This document shows positions 1 through 6,128 of a DNA stretch of 12,063 nucleotides, in pieces; within the stretch, counting starts at the first letter, position 1, and each line of letters opens with the position of its first letter. A program made the translations under genes and the position numbers. Origin of the DNA: an uncultured Collinsella sp. (GTDB lineage: Bacteria; Actinomycetota; Coriobacteriia; Coriobacteriales; Coriobacteriaceae); NCBI GenBank assembly GCA_934630385.1, contig CAKTWE010000053.1, forward strand, positions 1-12,063, in the 5' to 3' direction. The notes under the pieces are model-generated. The model was given only the letters and a program-made list of their open reading frames with translations, ran no database searches and was not told the origin of the DNA.

Positions 1-71
1 CTGCTCTACAGTCCTGCTCGCACGGAGAGCACATTAAGTGCTCTCCGGCTCGTGCGGAACTCGCGATAAAC
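1..71. repeat. Structured repeat, copy 1 (core and right side; left arm is outside the window)
   Basis: This stretch shares its layout with the element at 11460-11592. Both have CTGCTCTACAGTCCTGC (1-17), a variable 9-bp stem closing an ATTAA loop (arms 24-32 and 38-46), and then GTGCGGAACTCGCGAYAAAC (52-71). The stem sequence differs between copies but pairs perfectly in each, with CAC-ATTAA-GTG kept at the tip. In copy 2 a long outer inverted repeat flanks the core. Here only the right flank (from 68) is visible, so an outer stem cannot be tested. It could be a structured RNA, a dispersed palindromic element or an elaborate transcription-end structure. Confidence 0.7.
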
Positions 72-199
72 CTTGTATACGCCCGCCCGCTCCCGAGGGG
101 CATCTCTCATGCAAAAACTTTTGTCGGGTAAAGTCCGAGGTCAGTGGCGTTTTATACCGAGAAACTCAAAAAAAGTTGAAAATTCATTACAAATTTGCG

Positions 200-228
200 T
201 TGACTTTAGGTAACTAAAGTTTCATACT
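200..228 (+). promoter_or_regulatory. Sigma70-type promoter of the cstA leader transcript
   Basis: A -35 box TTGACT (200-205) and a -10 box CATACT (223-228) are separated by exactly 17 bp. AT-rich sequence lies upstream (about 165-198). Transcription would start near 235 and run through the leader ORF and terminator before reaching cstA. No comparable promoter fits between the terminator end (433) and the cstA ribosome binding site, so this is the likely cstA promoter. Boxes were matched by eye. Confidence 0.65.
203..220. promoter_or_regulatory. Inverted repeat in the cstA promoter spacer, candidate operator
   Basis: ACTTTAG and CTAAAGT form perfect 7-bp arms around GTAA, starting at the end of the -35 box and filling most of the spacer. 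A dimeric repressor bound here would block RNA polymerase. The regulator is unknown and the repeat could be chance in AT-rich sequence. Confidence 0.4.
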
Positions 229-298
229 GCGTTTCATCCACTGGGGGATGTGAACCGCACGGATCGTTCGCATCATGATTGAAGAGGATTTCTTAGAC

Positions 299-343
299 AT
301 GTTCACGCATCAGCTAAACATTATCAGCGTAGTAATTATCTGA
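299..343 (+). CDS. Candidate Ile/Val-rich leader peptide (attenuator ORF)
   Basis: ATG at 299 opens a 14-codon ORF, MFTHQLNIISVVII, ending with TGA at 341-343. Six of the last seven sense codons are Ile or Val (ATT ATC AGC GTA GTA ATT ATC), preceded by a CTA Leu codon two codons earlier. GTA and CTA look uncommon in this GC-rich coding background. A GAAGAGGA stretch (281-288) lies 10 nt upstream and can serve as ribosome binding site. An in-frame ATG at 275 would add eight residues but has a weaker upstream signal. The ORF lies between the promoter and a strong terminator that precedes cstA. That is the arrangement of amino-acid attenuators such as those of ilv operons, in which ribosome stalling on scarce aminoacyl-tRNA alters RNA folding. 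The function is inferred. Confidence 0.55.
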   Translation: MFTHQLNIISVVII

Positions 344-383
344 TGCGGGTTAGCACATACAGCTAGCCCGTACGATAACGGGC
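306..383 (+). promoter_or_regulatory. Leader RNA with competing hairpins upstream of the cstA terminator
   Basis: Several stems cannot all form together. CGCATCAG (306-313) pairs with CTGATGCG (340-347), enclosing the Ile/Val codons. GGGTTAGC (347-354) pairs with GCTAGCCC (362-369) with one G-U pair. GCCCGT (366-371) pairs with ACGGGC (378-383). In addition CATCAGC (308-314) can pair with GCTGATG (385-391), just before the terminator. A ribosome stalled on the Ile/Val codons would disrupt the first stem. A stem that directly competes with the terminator 5' arm was not found by eye, so the switching route is unresolved. Confidence 0.45.
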
Positions 384-394
384 GGCTGATGAAG

Positions 395-433
395 ATGAGG
401 GCCGTCGAGCGCAACCGACGGCCCTCATTTTTT
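395..433 (+). terminator. Intrinsic terminator in the cstA leader (attenuator)
   Basis: A perfect 13-bp stem (ATGAGGGCCGTCG at 395-407 with its complement at 416-428) has an 8-nt loop and runs into T428-T433. It sits 35 bp before the cstA start and about 160 bp after the promoter, so cstA expression needs read-through. A terminator of an unseen upstream gene is less likely, because the promoter and leader ORF lie between. Confidence 0.85.
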
Positions 434-468
434 ATGTCTGGGAAGTTCTTTTTAGAGGAGGAAATGTA

Positions 469-2358
469 ATGAACGGAGTTTTGCTCATGGTTGTGGCTGC
501 GGCGGTGCTCGCCTGCGGCTATCTGGGCTACGGCCGCTGGCTGGCCAACAAGTGGGGCGTTGACAAAGAGGCCCTCACGCCGGCCAAGCGCATGAAGGAC
601 GGCAAGAGCTTCTCGCCCGTCTCCGCCTTCACCGCGTTCTCGCATCAGTTCAGCTCGATCTGCGGTGCTGGCCCTGTTACGGGTACGATCGTCGCCATGG
701 CCTTTGGCTGGCTGCCCGTCGTGCTCTGGGTCCTCGTCGGCGGTATCTTCTTCGGCGCCGTCCACGACTTCGGCGCCCTGTACGCTTCGATGAAGAACAA
801 CGGCAAGTCGCTGGCTCAGCTCATCGAGAAGTACATCGGCAAGACTGGCCGTCGCCTGTTCCTGCTGTTCTGCTGGCTGTTCTGCATCATCGTCATCGCC
901 GCTTTCACCGACATGGTCTGCAAGACGTTCATGTTCACCCCGGCCGTTGACGCTTCTGGCGCTGCTACCGGTGCCATCGACTTCACCAAGTCCTATGCCG
1001 CCGGCTGCGCTGGCACCATCTCCATCCTGTTTACCTTCGTCGCCATCGCCTTTGGTTGGGCCCAGAAGAAGTTCAACCTCACCGGCGCCGCCGAGTTCGT
1101 CACCGGCGTGGTGCTCATGGTCCTCATGTTCGCCGTCGGCATGCAGTTCCCGGTCTACCTGGACAAGTTCCAGTGGTTCGCCGTCGTCATGGTCTATCTG
1201 GTCTTTGCTGGCGCCATGCCCATCCAGATGCTCAAGACCCCGCGTGACTACCTCACTTCCATCATGATGATCGTCATGATCGTTTGCGCTGTCCTCGGCA
1301 TCGTCGTCCTGGGCGTCAACGGTCAGGCCACCATCACCGCTCCGGTCTTCACCGGCTTCTCCACTGCCTCTGGCATGATGTTCCCGGTCCTGTTCGTCTC
1401 CGTCGCTTGCGGTGCCCTCTCCGGTTTCCACAGCCTCGTTTCTTCTGGTACCTCCTCCAAGCAGGTCGAGAAGGAACAGGACGCCGTCAAGGTCGGTTAC
1501 GGCGCCATGATCGTCGAGTCCTTCGTCGGTATCCTTGCCATCATCGTCGCCGGCATCATGTTCTCCGACATGAACACTGCCGGTACCGGTGCCCTCAACG
1601 CCGGCGTCGCTTCCACCCCGTTCCAGATCTTCGCCGCTGGCATCTCCCGCGGTATGCAGGCCTTCGGTGTTAACGGTACGCTTGCAACCGTCTTCATGAC
1701 CATGAACGTCTCCGCTCTGGCCCTGACCTCGCTCGATGCCGTCGCTCGCATCGCCCGCACCTCGTTCTCCGAGTTCTTTGCCCAGACCAACGACGCCCTG
1801 GCCATCGAGTCCAAGGCCGGCTACATGAAGGTCCTCGGCAACCCCTGGTTCGCCACGGTCGTTACCCTGCTTCCTGGCCTCGCCCTCGCCTTTGGTGGCT
1901 ATGCCAACATCTGGCCGCTCTTTGGTGCTTCTAACCAGCTGCTCGGCGGTATGACCATGATCACCCTCGCCGTGTTCTGCAAGTGCACTGGCCGCAAGGG
2001 TTGGATGCTCTACGTGCCCGTCGCCTTCCTGCTCTGCTGCACCTTCACCTCGCTGGTCCAGAGCGCCATGGGCTGCATGACTGCCGTTCAGCAGTTTGGC
2101 TTCTTCGGCACCATCCCGGCTACCGCCACCACGGCTGCCGTCTCCGTCGCCGCTACCAAGGGCCTGCAGCTCGTCTTCGCCGTCCTGCTGATGGTCCTGG
2201 GCCTCATCGTTGCCGTTAACTGCCTCAAGGAGTTCTTCGGCAAGGAGGCCGGTTCCATGCCCGACGAGGAGCCCGAGTGGTCCGAGATGGGCAAGGCCGA
2301 GTACGGCCGCGCCGCTGCCGCCGAGGCTCCTGCCGACGGCGCTGCCCAGAACGCCTAG
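469..2358 (+). CDS. cstA: CstA-family carbon starvation / peptide or pyruvate transporter
   Basis: The product is 629 residues, with the typical CstA N-terminal region (about 1-380) and C-terminal membrane region (about 390-590). Characteristic stretches include FSHQFSSICGAGPVTG (57-72) and GAVHDFGALYAS (96-107), plus many hydrophobic segments spread over almost the whole length and a short acidic tail. E. coli CstA is somewhat longer (about 700 residues). Family members in enterobacteria import peptides or pyruvate; substrate here is not shown by the sequence. The start is set by AGGAGG at 456-461, seven bases before ATG. Codon use is strongly biased to TTC, CTC, GCC, TCC and ATC, which suggests high expression. 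The gene is monocistronic, preceded by an attenuator-like leader and followed by a bidirectional terminator, so growth on peptides or amino-acid limitation may control it. Confidence 0.93.
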   Translation: MNGVLLMVVAAAVLACGYLGYGRWLANKWGVDKEALTPAKRMKDGKSFSPVSAFTAFSHQFSSICGAGPVTGTIVAMAFGWLPVVLWVLVGGIFFGAVHDFGALYASMKNNGKSLAQLIEKYIGKTGRRLFLLFCWLFCIIVIAAFTDMVCKTFMFTPAVDASGAATGAIDFTKSYAAGCAGTISILFTFVAIAFGWAQKKFNLTGAAEFVTGVVLMVLMFAVGMQFPVYLDKFQWFAVVMVYLVFAGAMPIQMLKTPRDYLTSIMMIVMIVCAVLGIVVLGVNGQATITAPVFTGFSTASGMMFPVLFVSVACGALSGFHSLVSSGTSSKQVEKEQDAVKVGYGAMIVESFVGILAIIVAGIMFSDMNTAGTGALNAGVASTPFQIFAAGISRGMQAFGVNGTLATVFMTMNVSALALTSLDAVARIARTSFSEFFAQTNDALAIESKAGYMKVLGNPWFATVVTLLPGLALAFGGYANIWPLFGASNQLLGGMTMITLAVFCKCTGRKGWMLYVPVAFLLCCTFTSLVQSAMGCMTAVQQFGFFGTIPATATTAAVSVAATKGLQLVFAVLLMVLGLIVAVNCLKEFFGKEAGSMPDEEPEWSEMGKAEYGRAAAAEAPADGAAQNA

Positions 2359-2399
2359 TTCTCGCACCTCGATAGAGCGCCAAGCTCATTGACTCGGAA

Positions 2400-2427
2400 A
2401 GACCGGGCGCCGTAAGGCACCCGGTCT
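2400..2427. terminator. Bidirectional terminator between cstA and the convergent luxR gene
   Basis: AGACCGGG (2400-2407) pairs with CCCGGTCT (2420-2427), and an inner GCC/GGC pair follows after one C/A mismatch, closing on GTAA. The plus side continues ATTTAG and the minus side CTTTCC, so T-tracts are short both ways. It lies 41 bp after the cstA stop and 2 bp after the luxR stop. Confidence 0.75.
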
Positions 2428-2429
2428 AT

Positions 2430-3887
2430 TTAGTGTGTCTGGAACGTTTGCTGCTGGTGAGCGACAAGTTTCATGAGCTCGTCGTTGGAGTGGACGTTGA
2501 GCTTGGCGTATAGGTTACGCACATGGGTTTTGACGGTGTTGGGCGTAACGACGAGCGTGGTCGCGATATCGGCCCGGCTGACACCCTGGGCAAGCAGGAA
2601 GAGCACGTCACGTTCGCGTTGGGTGAGATGAAAGTCCTCAGCGATAAGCGAACAGGCCCATTCGCGATCCGAGTGCATATCCTCGTCGGTCGGTTTGATG
2701 AAGCCCCAGCCGTTTTTGAGGTTGTTGCTGGAGGACATGAATACGGCGACGGCCATAAAGGCGAACGTCGCCAGGGCGGCGAGAGTCGCGTTGAGACTCG
2801 TGTAACCAGATACGGGGACGCGCGTGTAGGAGGCGATTCCGAGGACGCTGCCTGTGACACGTCCCATCATGAGGCTGGCGCTGGGGCAGGCGGCCACCCA
2901 GATAGCGGGCTGGTCACAATTCTTGATGAGATGGCTGCCTAGGCTCCAGAGCACGATGTCCAGATAGACATATGCGGTGAACAGGATGAGATGCGGAAGG
3001 ATGCGGGTGGGCCCCGACTGTCCAACGAGCGTGCTAATGGCGCAAGCGAGGCCGATGGAGCCGAATCCAACGTGGTAGATGAGCCGGTCGAAGTCGATGC
3101 GCAGCGCGAGGCCGAGCAAGAGGGCGATAAGGGAGGCGATGCAGATGGAAAGCGAGGTGAATCCCATACCCATATTCGCCCCATGGCTGAAGACGGTCAC
3201 GGCGAGACCGACTGAAATGCCCTGGGCAAAAGATGTTCCCAGGAAACGCCAGGGAATGATGAGATGGGCGCAGCTGGCCCCGTAGACCTTCGCCTTACCG
3301 ATCTTATTGAGTGTCAGGAAAAAAGTATGTGCCATGATGACGATGAATGCGAGAGAGCATACCGTGCGGGGAATTAACGACAGGTAGAGCAGGATCGCTG
3401 TGATGGGGAGGCCCAGCACTGAACATCCGACATTATATATAAGTGTATATGTAGAGCCCAGATAGCCCATCAGGCGTCCAAACTCAATGTGGATGGCACA
3501 GGCGCCGATGCAGGTCATGAACACGCCTAGGCAATAGCAGGTGACCTGGTTCACGGGTGATGTGACGAAAGGGGTGAAGCAGCAGAGGATCAGGATTCCC
3601 AAGATGAGCGCTGCAGACATCGAGGTGAGATAGTGGGGGCTATCGAACATCTTCAGCTTTCGGCCTGCACTGGCAAAGAAGATACAGCATGTTGCGATGA
3701 CGACGCAGAAGAATGTGGCAGACGTCGCGCTGCCCAGCGGGGTGGGCAGCGCCGTTGGGAACACGGGTGTCAAGAAGAAGAACAGTGTCGTAAGACCCTT
3801 GTAAAGCGTGAAAGAGATGAGAAGGGAAGGGCATTCCTTGAGCGAATCGAGGCTGCGCTTGTATACACCGTTGTCGATAGATTGCAT
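2430..3887 (-). CDS. Membrane-anchored LuxR-type transcriptional regulator
   Basis: The 485-residue product has an N-terminal region (about 1-400) of roughly a dozen hydrophobic segments resembling a transporter-like membrane domain. A polar linker (about 390-420) leads to a C-terminal LuxR-type helix-turn-helix (about 421-480), with LTQRERDVLFLLAQG, a recognition segment around TPNTVKTHVRNLYAKL and then NVHSNDEL. Such fusions are common in Coriobacteriia and often sit beside catabolic or respiratory genes. The membrane part presumably senses a small molecule and the HTH binds promoters from the membrane, but the ligand is unknown. AAGGAA (minus strand, 3897-3892) precedes the ATG. A 19-bp palindrome lies near position -42 of a possible promoter, suggesting autoregulation or regulation by the neighbouring small LuxR protein. 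Convergent with cstA, divergent from the small luxR gene. Confidence 0.88.
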   Translation of the reverse strand: MQSIDNGVYKRSLDSLKECPSLLISFTLYKGLTTLFFFLTPVFPTALPTPLGSATSATFFCVVIATCCIFFASAGRKLKMFDSPHYLTSMSAALILGILILCCFTPFVTSPVNQVTCYCLGVFMTCIGACAIHIEFGRLMGYLGSTYTLIYNVGCSVLGLPITAILLYLSLIPRTVCSLAFIVIMAHTFFLTLNKIGKAKVYGASCAHLIIPWRFLGTSFAQGISVGLAVTVFSHGANMGMGFTSLSICIASLIALLLGLALRIDFDRLIYHVGFGSIGLACAISTLVGQSGPTRILPHLILFTAYVYLDIVLWSLGSHLIKNCDQPAIWVAACPSASLMMGRVTGSVLGIASYTRVPVSGYTSLNATLAALATFAFMAVAVFMSSSNNLKNGWGFIKPTDEDMHSDREWACSLIAEDFHLTQRERDVLFLLAQGVSRADIATTLVVTPNTVKTHVRNLYAKLNVHSNDELMKLVAHQQQTFQTH

Positions 3888-3922
3888 CGCGTTCCTTCGT
3901 CGGCGGCTGAAACGATGCGTTT

Positions 3923-3967
3923 AGTTTACTCTCCTGCGGAGTAGGCGCTTCACCCCTAGGGGGTGAA
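3923..3967 (-). promoter_or_regulatory. LuxR-box-like palindrome and possible luxR promoter
   Basis: TTCACCCCTAGGGGGTGAA (3949-3967) has perfect 8-bp arms around TAG. On the minus strand a possible -10 box TAAACT (3928-3923) would give a start near 3916, with a poor -35 sequence (GAAGCG). The palindrome centre (3958) then falls near -42, the usual position of LuxR-type activator sites next to weak -35 boxes. The palindrome is certain; the promoter and the binding protein are inferred. It could also act on the divergent small gene. Confidence 0.55.
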
Positions 3968-4003
3968 TTCCGGTTACCGGCGCTAATCGCCATGGTGAGA
4001 TGA

Positions 4004-4032
4004 TTGGTCTACGTGCGGTGATGGGATATGTT
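4004..4032 (+). promoter_or_regulatory. Possible weak promoter of the small luxR-type gene
   Basis: TTGGTC (4004-4009) and TATGTT (4027-4032) are 17 bp apart, with a predicted start near 4039, just before AGGAGG at 4052. The match to consensus is modest and was made by eye. The palindrome at 3949-3967 lies upstream and could serve this promoter as well. Confidence 0.35.
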
Positions 4033-4063
4033 GTCCTCAACCGATAGGATGAGGAGGCAGGCC

Positions 4064-4411
4064 ATGAACGGAACGTTGATTGCGGAAGGATGCGCAGCCC
4101 AGTTTGAGACCAAGGGCGGTCTTGCCTACACCATTTGGGTATCGACCGATGCACAAGACGATCGCGCATGCTCGATTCGCGTCGTTCCCCAGGATGAACC
4201 TCGTCGAACTGTGCGCGATCTGAATGGTCTCACGGCGCGAGAAAACGAAGTTGCCCAGCTGGTCGTAGAGGGCTATACAAACAGCGAGATCGCAGATGAA
4301 CTCTGCATCAGCCTCTCCACGGTTAAGTGCCACATGCAAAAAATATTCAAAAAAATCGGCGTTGCCAATAGGACGATGCTATCCAAATATTGCTTAGCAA
4401 AAAGTGCCTAA
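4064..4411 (+). CDS. Small LuxR-type HTH protein
   Basis: The 115-residue product ends in a full LuxR-type helix-turn-helix (about 56-105) with LTARENEVAQLVVEGYTNSE, then STVKCHMQKIFKKIGV and ANRTML. The first 50 residues match no receiver, autoinducer or membrane domain that can be recognised, so any sensing is unexplained. ATG at 4064 was chosen because AGGAGG (4052-4057) lies six bases upstream; an in-frame ATG at 4028 would place that motif inside the coding sequence. It is divergent from the membrane-bound LuxR gene, sharing a 176-bp control region, and convergent with the unknown membrane protein. It may act with the larger regulator, compete with it for the same sites, or control the downstream hydrolase genes. 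DNA binding is well supported; target and signal are not. Confidence 0.8.
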   Translation: MNGTLIAEGCAAQFETKGGLAYTIWVSTDAQDDRACSIRVVPQDEPRRTVRDLNGLTARENEVAQLVVEGYTNSEIADELCISLSTVKCHMQKIFKKIGVANRTMLSKYCLAKSA

Positions 4412-4431
4412 CGATATGTCGAGACATAAAG

Positions 4432-4466
4432 CGAGCCCCGCTGGTGTAACCCAACGGGGCTCGTTT
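4432..4466. terminator. Bidirectional terminator between the small luxR gene and the membrane protein gene
   Basis: CGAGCCCCG (4432-4440) pairs perfectly with CGGGGCTCG (4455-4463), followed by TTT on the plus strand. On the minus strand the stem is followed by CTTTATG. It lies 20 bp beyond the small luxR stop and about 20 bp beyond the stop of the convergent gene. Confidence 0.85.
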
Positions 4467-4485
4467 CGGTTGTAGGGGCTGGGGG

Positions 4486-5715
4486 CTACAGCATGGGTAC
4501 GATTGCGTAGTTGAGAAGAAGTGCCCAGAGGATGACTGCGGGGAAGATGCCGCACTGGATGAGGATGATGGCGGGATACTGGCCTTGGAATTTGGCGGTT
4601 TTCATGATGAAGTTGATGATGGGTACGAAGATGATTGCGCCGATGATGATCGTGGGGATGGCGATGATAAAGTCGGTCGCCGTGCCCGTGGCGCAATAGC
4701 CGCCTACGATAGCCGAGACGAAGACCACGCCGGGGAACGAAAAGACGAACGGCTGTGATTTCCAATCTGGGTAGTAGATGAAGATGGCCAGCGCCGCCAC
4801 GATGATCTGGGAGGCGATGAGGAGCGGAAGGTTGCCGGCCCCGTAGGCGGGCTCGAACGGATTCATGAACCAAGCGATGATTGCGCCGATGTACATGCCG
4901 ATCGTGGAGATGGAGCTACCGGTCACGGCGAGCTCGCCGATATCGCCGAATACACGGTTGATGAAGAAGTCCATGACAGAGGGCTTTTCTGCGGGCTCAG
5001 CTATCGGCTGGGCTTCGTCTACAACAGGAGCGGGGGTGGGTTTGGGTTTCATCCAAGGAAGGACGTTGCATACAGCGGTGAGGATAGAGGTTACGATGAC
5101 GACCGCCATACTGACGGCAACGAAGAGCGGAACGCCGAGTGGGGTCGCCACGTTAAGCTGTAGCCAGTATGCGACGGGGAATGCCGTGAATGTGCTCAGC
5201 ACGATGCAAGTAGCAAGCTTGCTGGGTGTGGCACCGAATTGGATTATAAGCGGCTGCACGATGAGCAGTACGGCAAAGGTGGGAATCCACCCAGTGAAGC
5301 CAGGCCAGACATGTCCGAAGAAGATGATGCCTAATGCCACGGAGACAAGCGAGGCTATGGTCAGCCGTCCATAGATGGTTCCGTTGCCATCGACGCCGGT
5401 TCCTGCCATGCGCGAACCCTTTACTTCCAAATGGGCGGCGATGAGCGCGCCCACGACGAGTCCGACGGATGCGGGCGCCGATGCCAGAAAGGTTGTTTCG
5501 GACATATCGGCAAAGAACCAGTGAATCTGTCCGGGGATGACGCCTTGCATGCATCCGACGAGCATGGTCCCAAAATCGGTGATGACGGTGTTATTGGCGA
5601 TGAGGGGTGCTGCTGCGGTCATGGCCGCGTAGAGGATGCAGGCTCCGGCTACGGTGGCGATCAGTGCCGGGAGCGCTTCCTTGCGGGGGCACGTGACGCT
5701 GTTTTGTTTGTCCAT
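4486..5715 (-). CDS. Polytopic membrane protein of unrecognised family, probable transporter
   Basis: The 409-residue product is hydrophobic throughout, with about ten predicted membrane segments in two blocks. The first block (about 15-225) contains a glycine-rich loop, GTGVDGNGTIYGR. A proline/alanine/glutamate-rich polar linker follows (about 228-255), then a second block to the C-terminus with GGYCATGTATDF and a closing hydrophobic segment. There is no ATP-binding motif, so a secondary carrier or channel-like role is the simplest idea. I do not recognise the family. AAGGAA (minus strand, 5727-5722) lies six bases before ATG. The gene is divergent from the amidohydrolase across a shared control region, which suggests import of the hydrolase substrate or export of its product. 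An inverted repeat starts 20 bp upstream of the start codon. Confidence 0.75.
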   Translation of the reverse strand: MDKQNSVTCPRKEALPALIATVAGACILYAAMTAAAPLIANNTVITDFGTMLVGCMQGVIPGQIHWFFADMSETTFLASAPASVGLVVGALIAAHLEVKGSRMAGTGVDGNGTIYGRLTIASLVSVALGIIFFGHVWPGFTGWIPTFAVLLIVQPLIIQFGATPSKLATCIVLSTFTAFPVAYWLQLNVATPLGVPLFVAVSMAVVIVTSILTAVCNVLPWMKPKPTPAPVVDEAQPIAEPAEKPSVMDFFINRVFGDIGELAVTGSSISTIGMYIGAIIAWFMNPFEPAYGAGNLPLLIASQIIVAALAIFIYYPDWKSQPFVFSFPGVVFVSAIVGGYCATGTATDFIIAIPTIIIGAIIFVPIINFIMKTAKFQGQYPAIILIQCGIFPAVILWALLLNYAIVPML

Positions 5716-5734
5716 GATGAGTTCCTTCGGTGCG

Positions 5735-5779
5735 CTGCAGATATGTCATGCGCCAGCCGTGTGACCTGCATATCTGCAG
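5735..5779. promoter_or_regulatory. Inverted repeat in the divergent control region, candidate operator or 5' UTR hairpin
   Basis: CTGCAGATATG (5735-5745) and CATATCTGCAG (5769-5779) are perfect 11-bp inverted arms separated by 23 bp. As DNA, the arm centres are 34 bp apart, about three helical turns, suiting two protein sites on one face. As minus-strand RNA, the stem would end about eight bases before the ribosome binding site of the membrane protein gene. The regulator is unknown; the adjacent LuxR-type proteins are candidates. Confidence 0.6.
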
Positions 5780-6128
5780 AGAGTCGCTGCGTGTGTGGGA
5801 TGGAAAAACCGCGACAACCACAGTGTGGGGGAGGAAGCCCGTTCGCGCCATCGGTCATCCGACGTATTTTTCTAACCGTTCATCGGTCGGCAGGGCCCGT
5901 TCGCCGTTGGCGGAAACGCTGAAGCCCATTTTTCCAGCGGAATCTCTTTTGGCTTTGCCGTTTGCGGCGATCGTACTTTGGACCGATATACCGACCGCTA
6001 GATGCTCGATAGAATGTGGGGCACGGGATGGAGAGACAGGCGAGGCGCGCCCGGCGCGTCATCGTTTTCTCTTTTGCGCACTTTGCTTGTGGCAAACGTC
6101 GCAAAAGGTATTTATGGAGGTATTCACC
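5780..6128. other. Long upstream region of the amidohydrolase gene, no gene seen
   Basis: About 350 bp lie between the inverted repeat and the amidohydrolase start. The reading frame happens to stay open from 5730, but the encoded extension has no recognisable domain and the ribosome binding site at 6116 marks a later start. The region contains spaced direct repeats, GCCCGTTCGC at 5837 and 5895 and CATCGGTC at 5849 and 5881, plus the inverted form GACCGA at 5981. These are possible regulator half-sites. A TAGAAT (6010-6015) could be a -10 box, but no good -35 box sits at the right distance. Confidence 0.4.

Noticed and set aside
310..2367. 685-codon open frame on the minus strand opposite cstA
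   Set aside because: It mirrors the codon bias of cstA, is rich in Gly, Asp, Glu and His without any domain, and the plus-strand product is an unmistakable CstA protein.
4028..4063. Earlier ATG for the small LuxR-type protein
   Set aside because: Its use would place the AGGAGG at 4052 inside the gene, and no ribosome binding site precedes 4028.
5730..6128. In-frame N-terminal extension of the amidohydrolase
   Set aside because: The extension shows no family similarity. GGAGGT at 6116 and the normal family N-terminus support the start at 6129, and the region overlaps the divergent control sequences.
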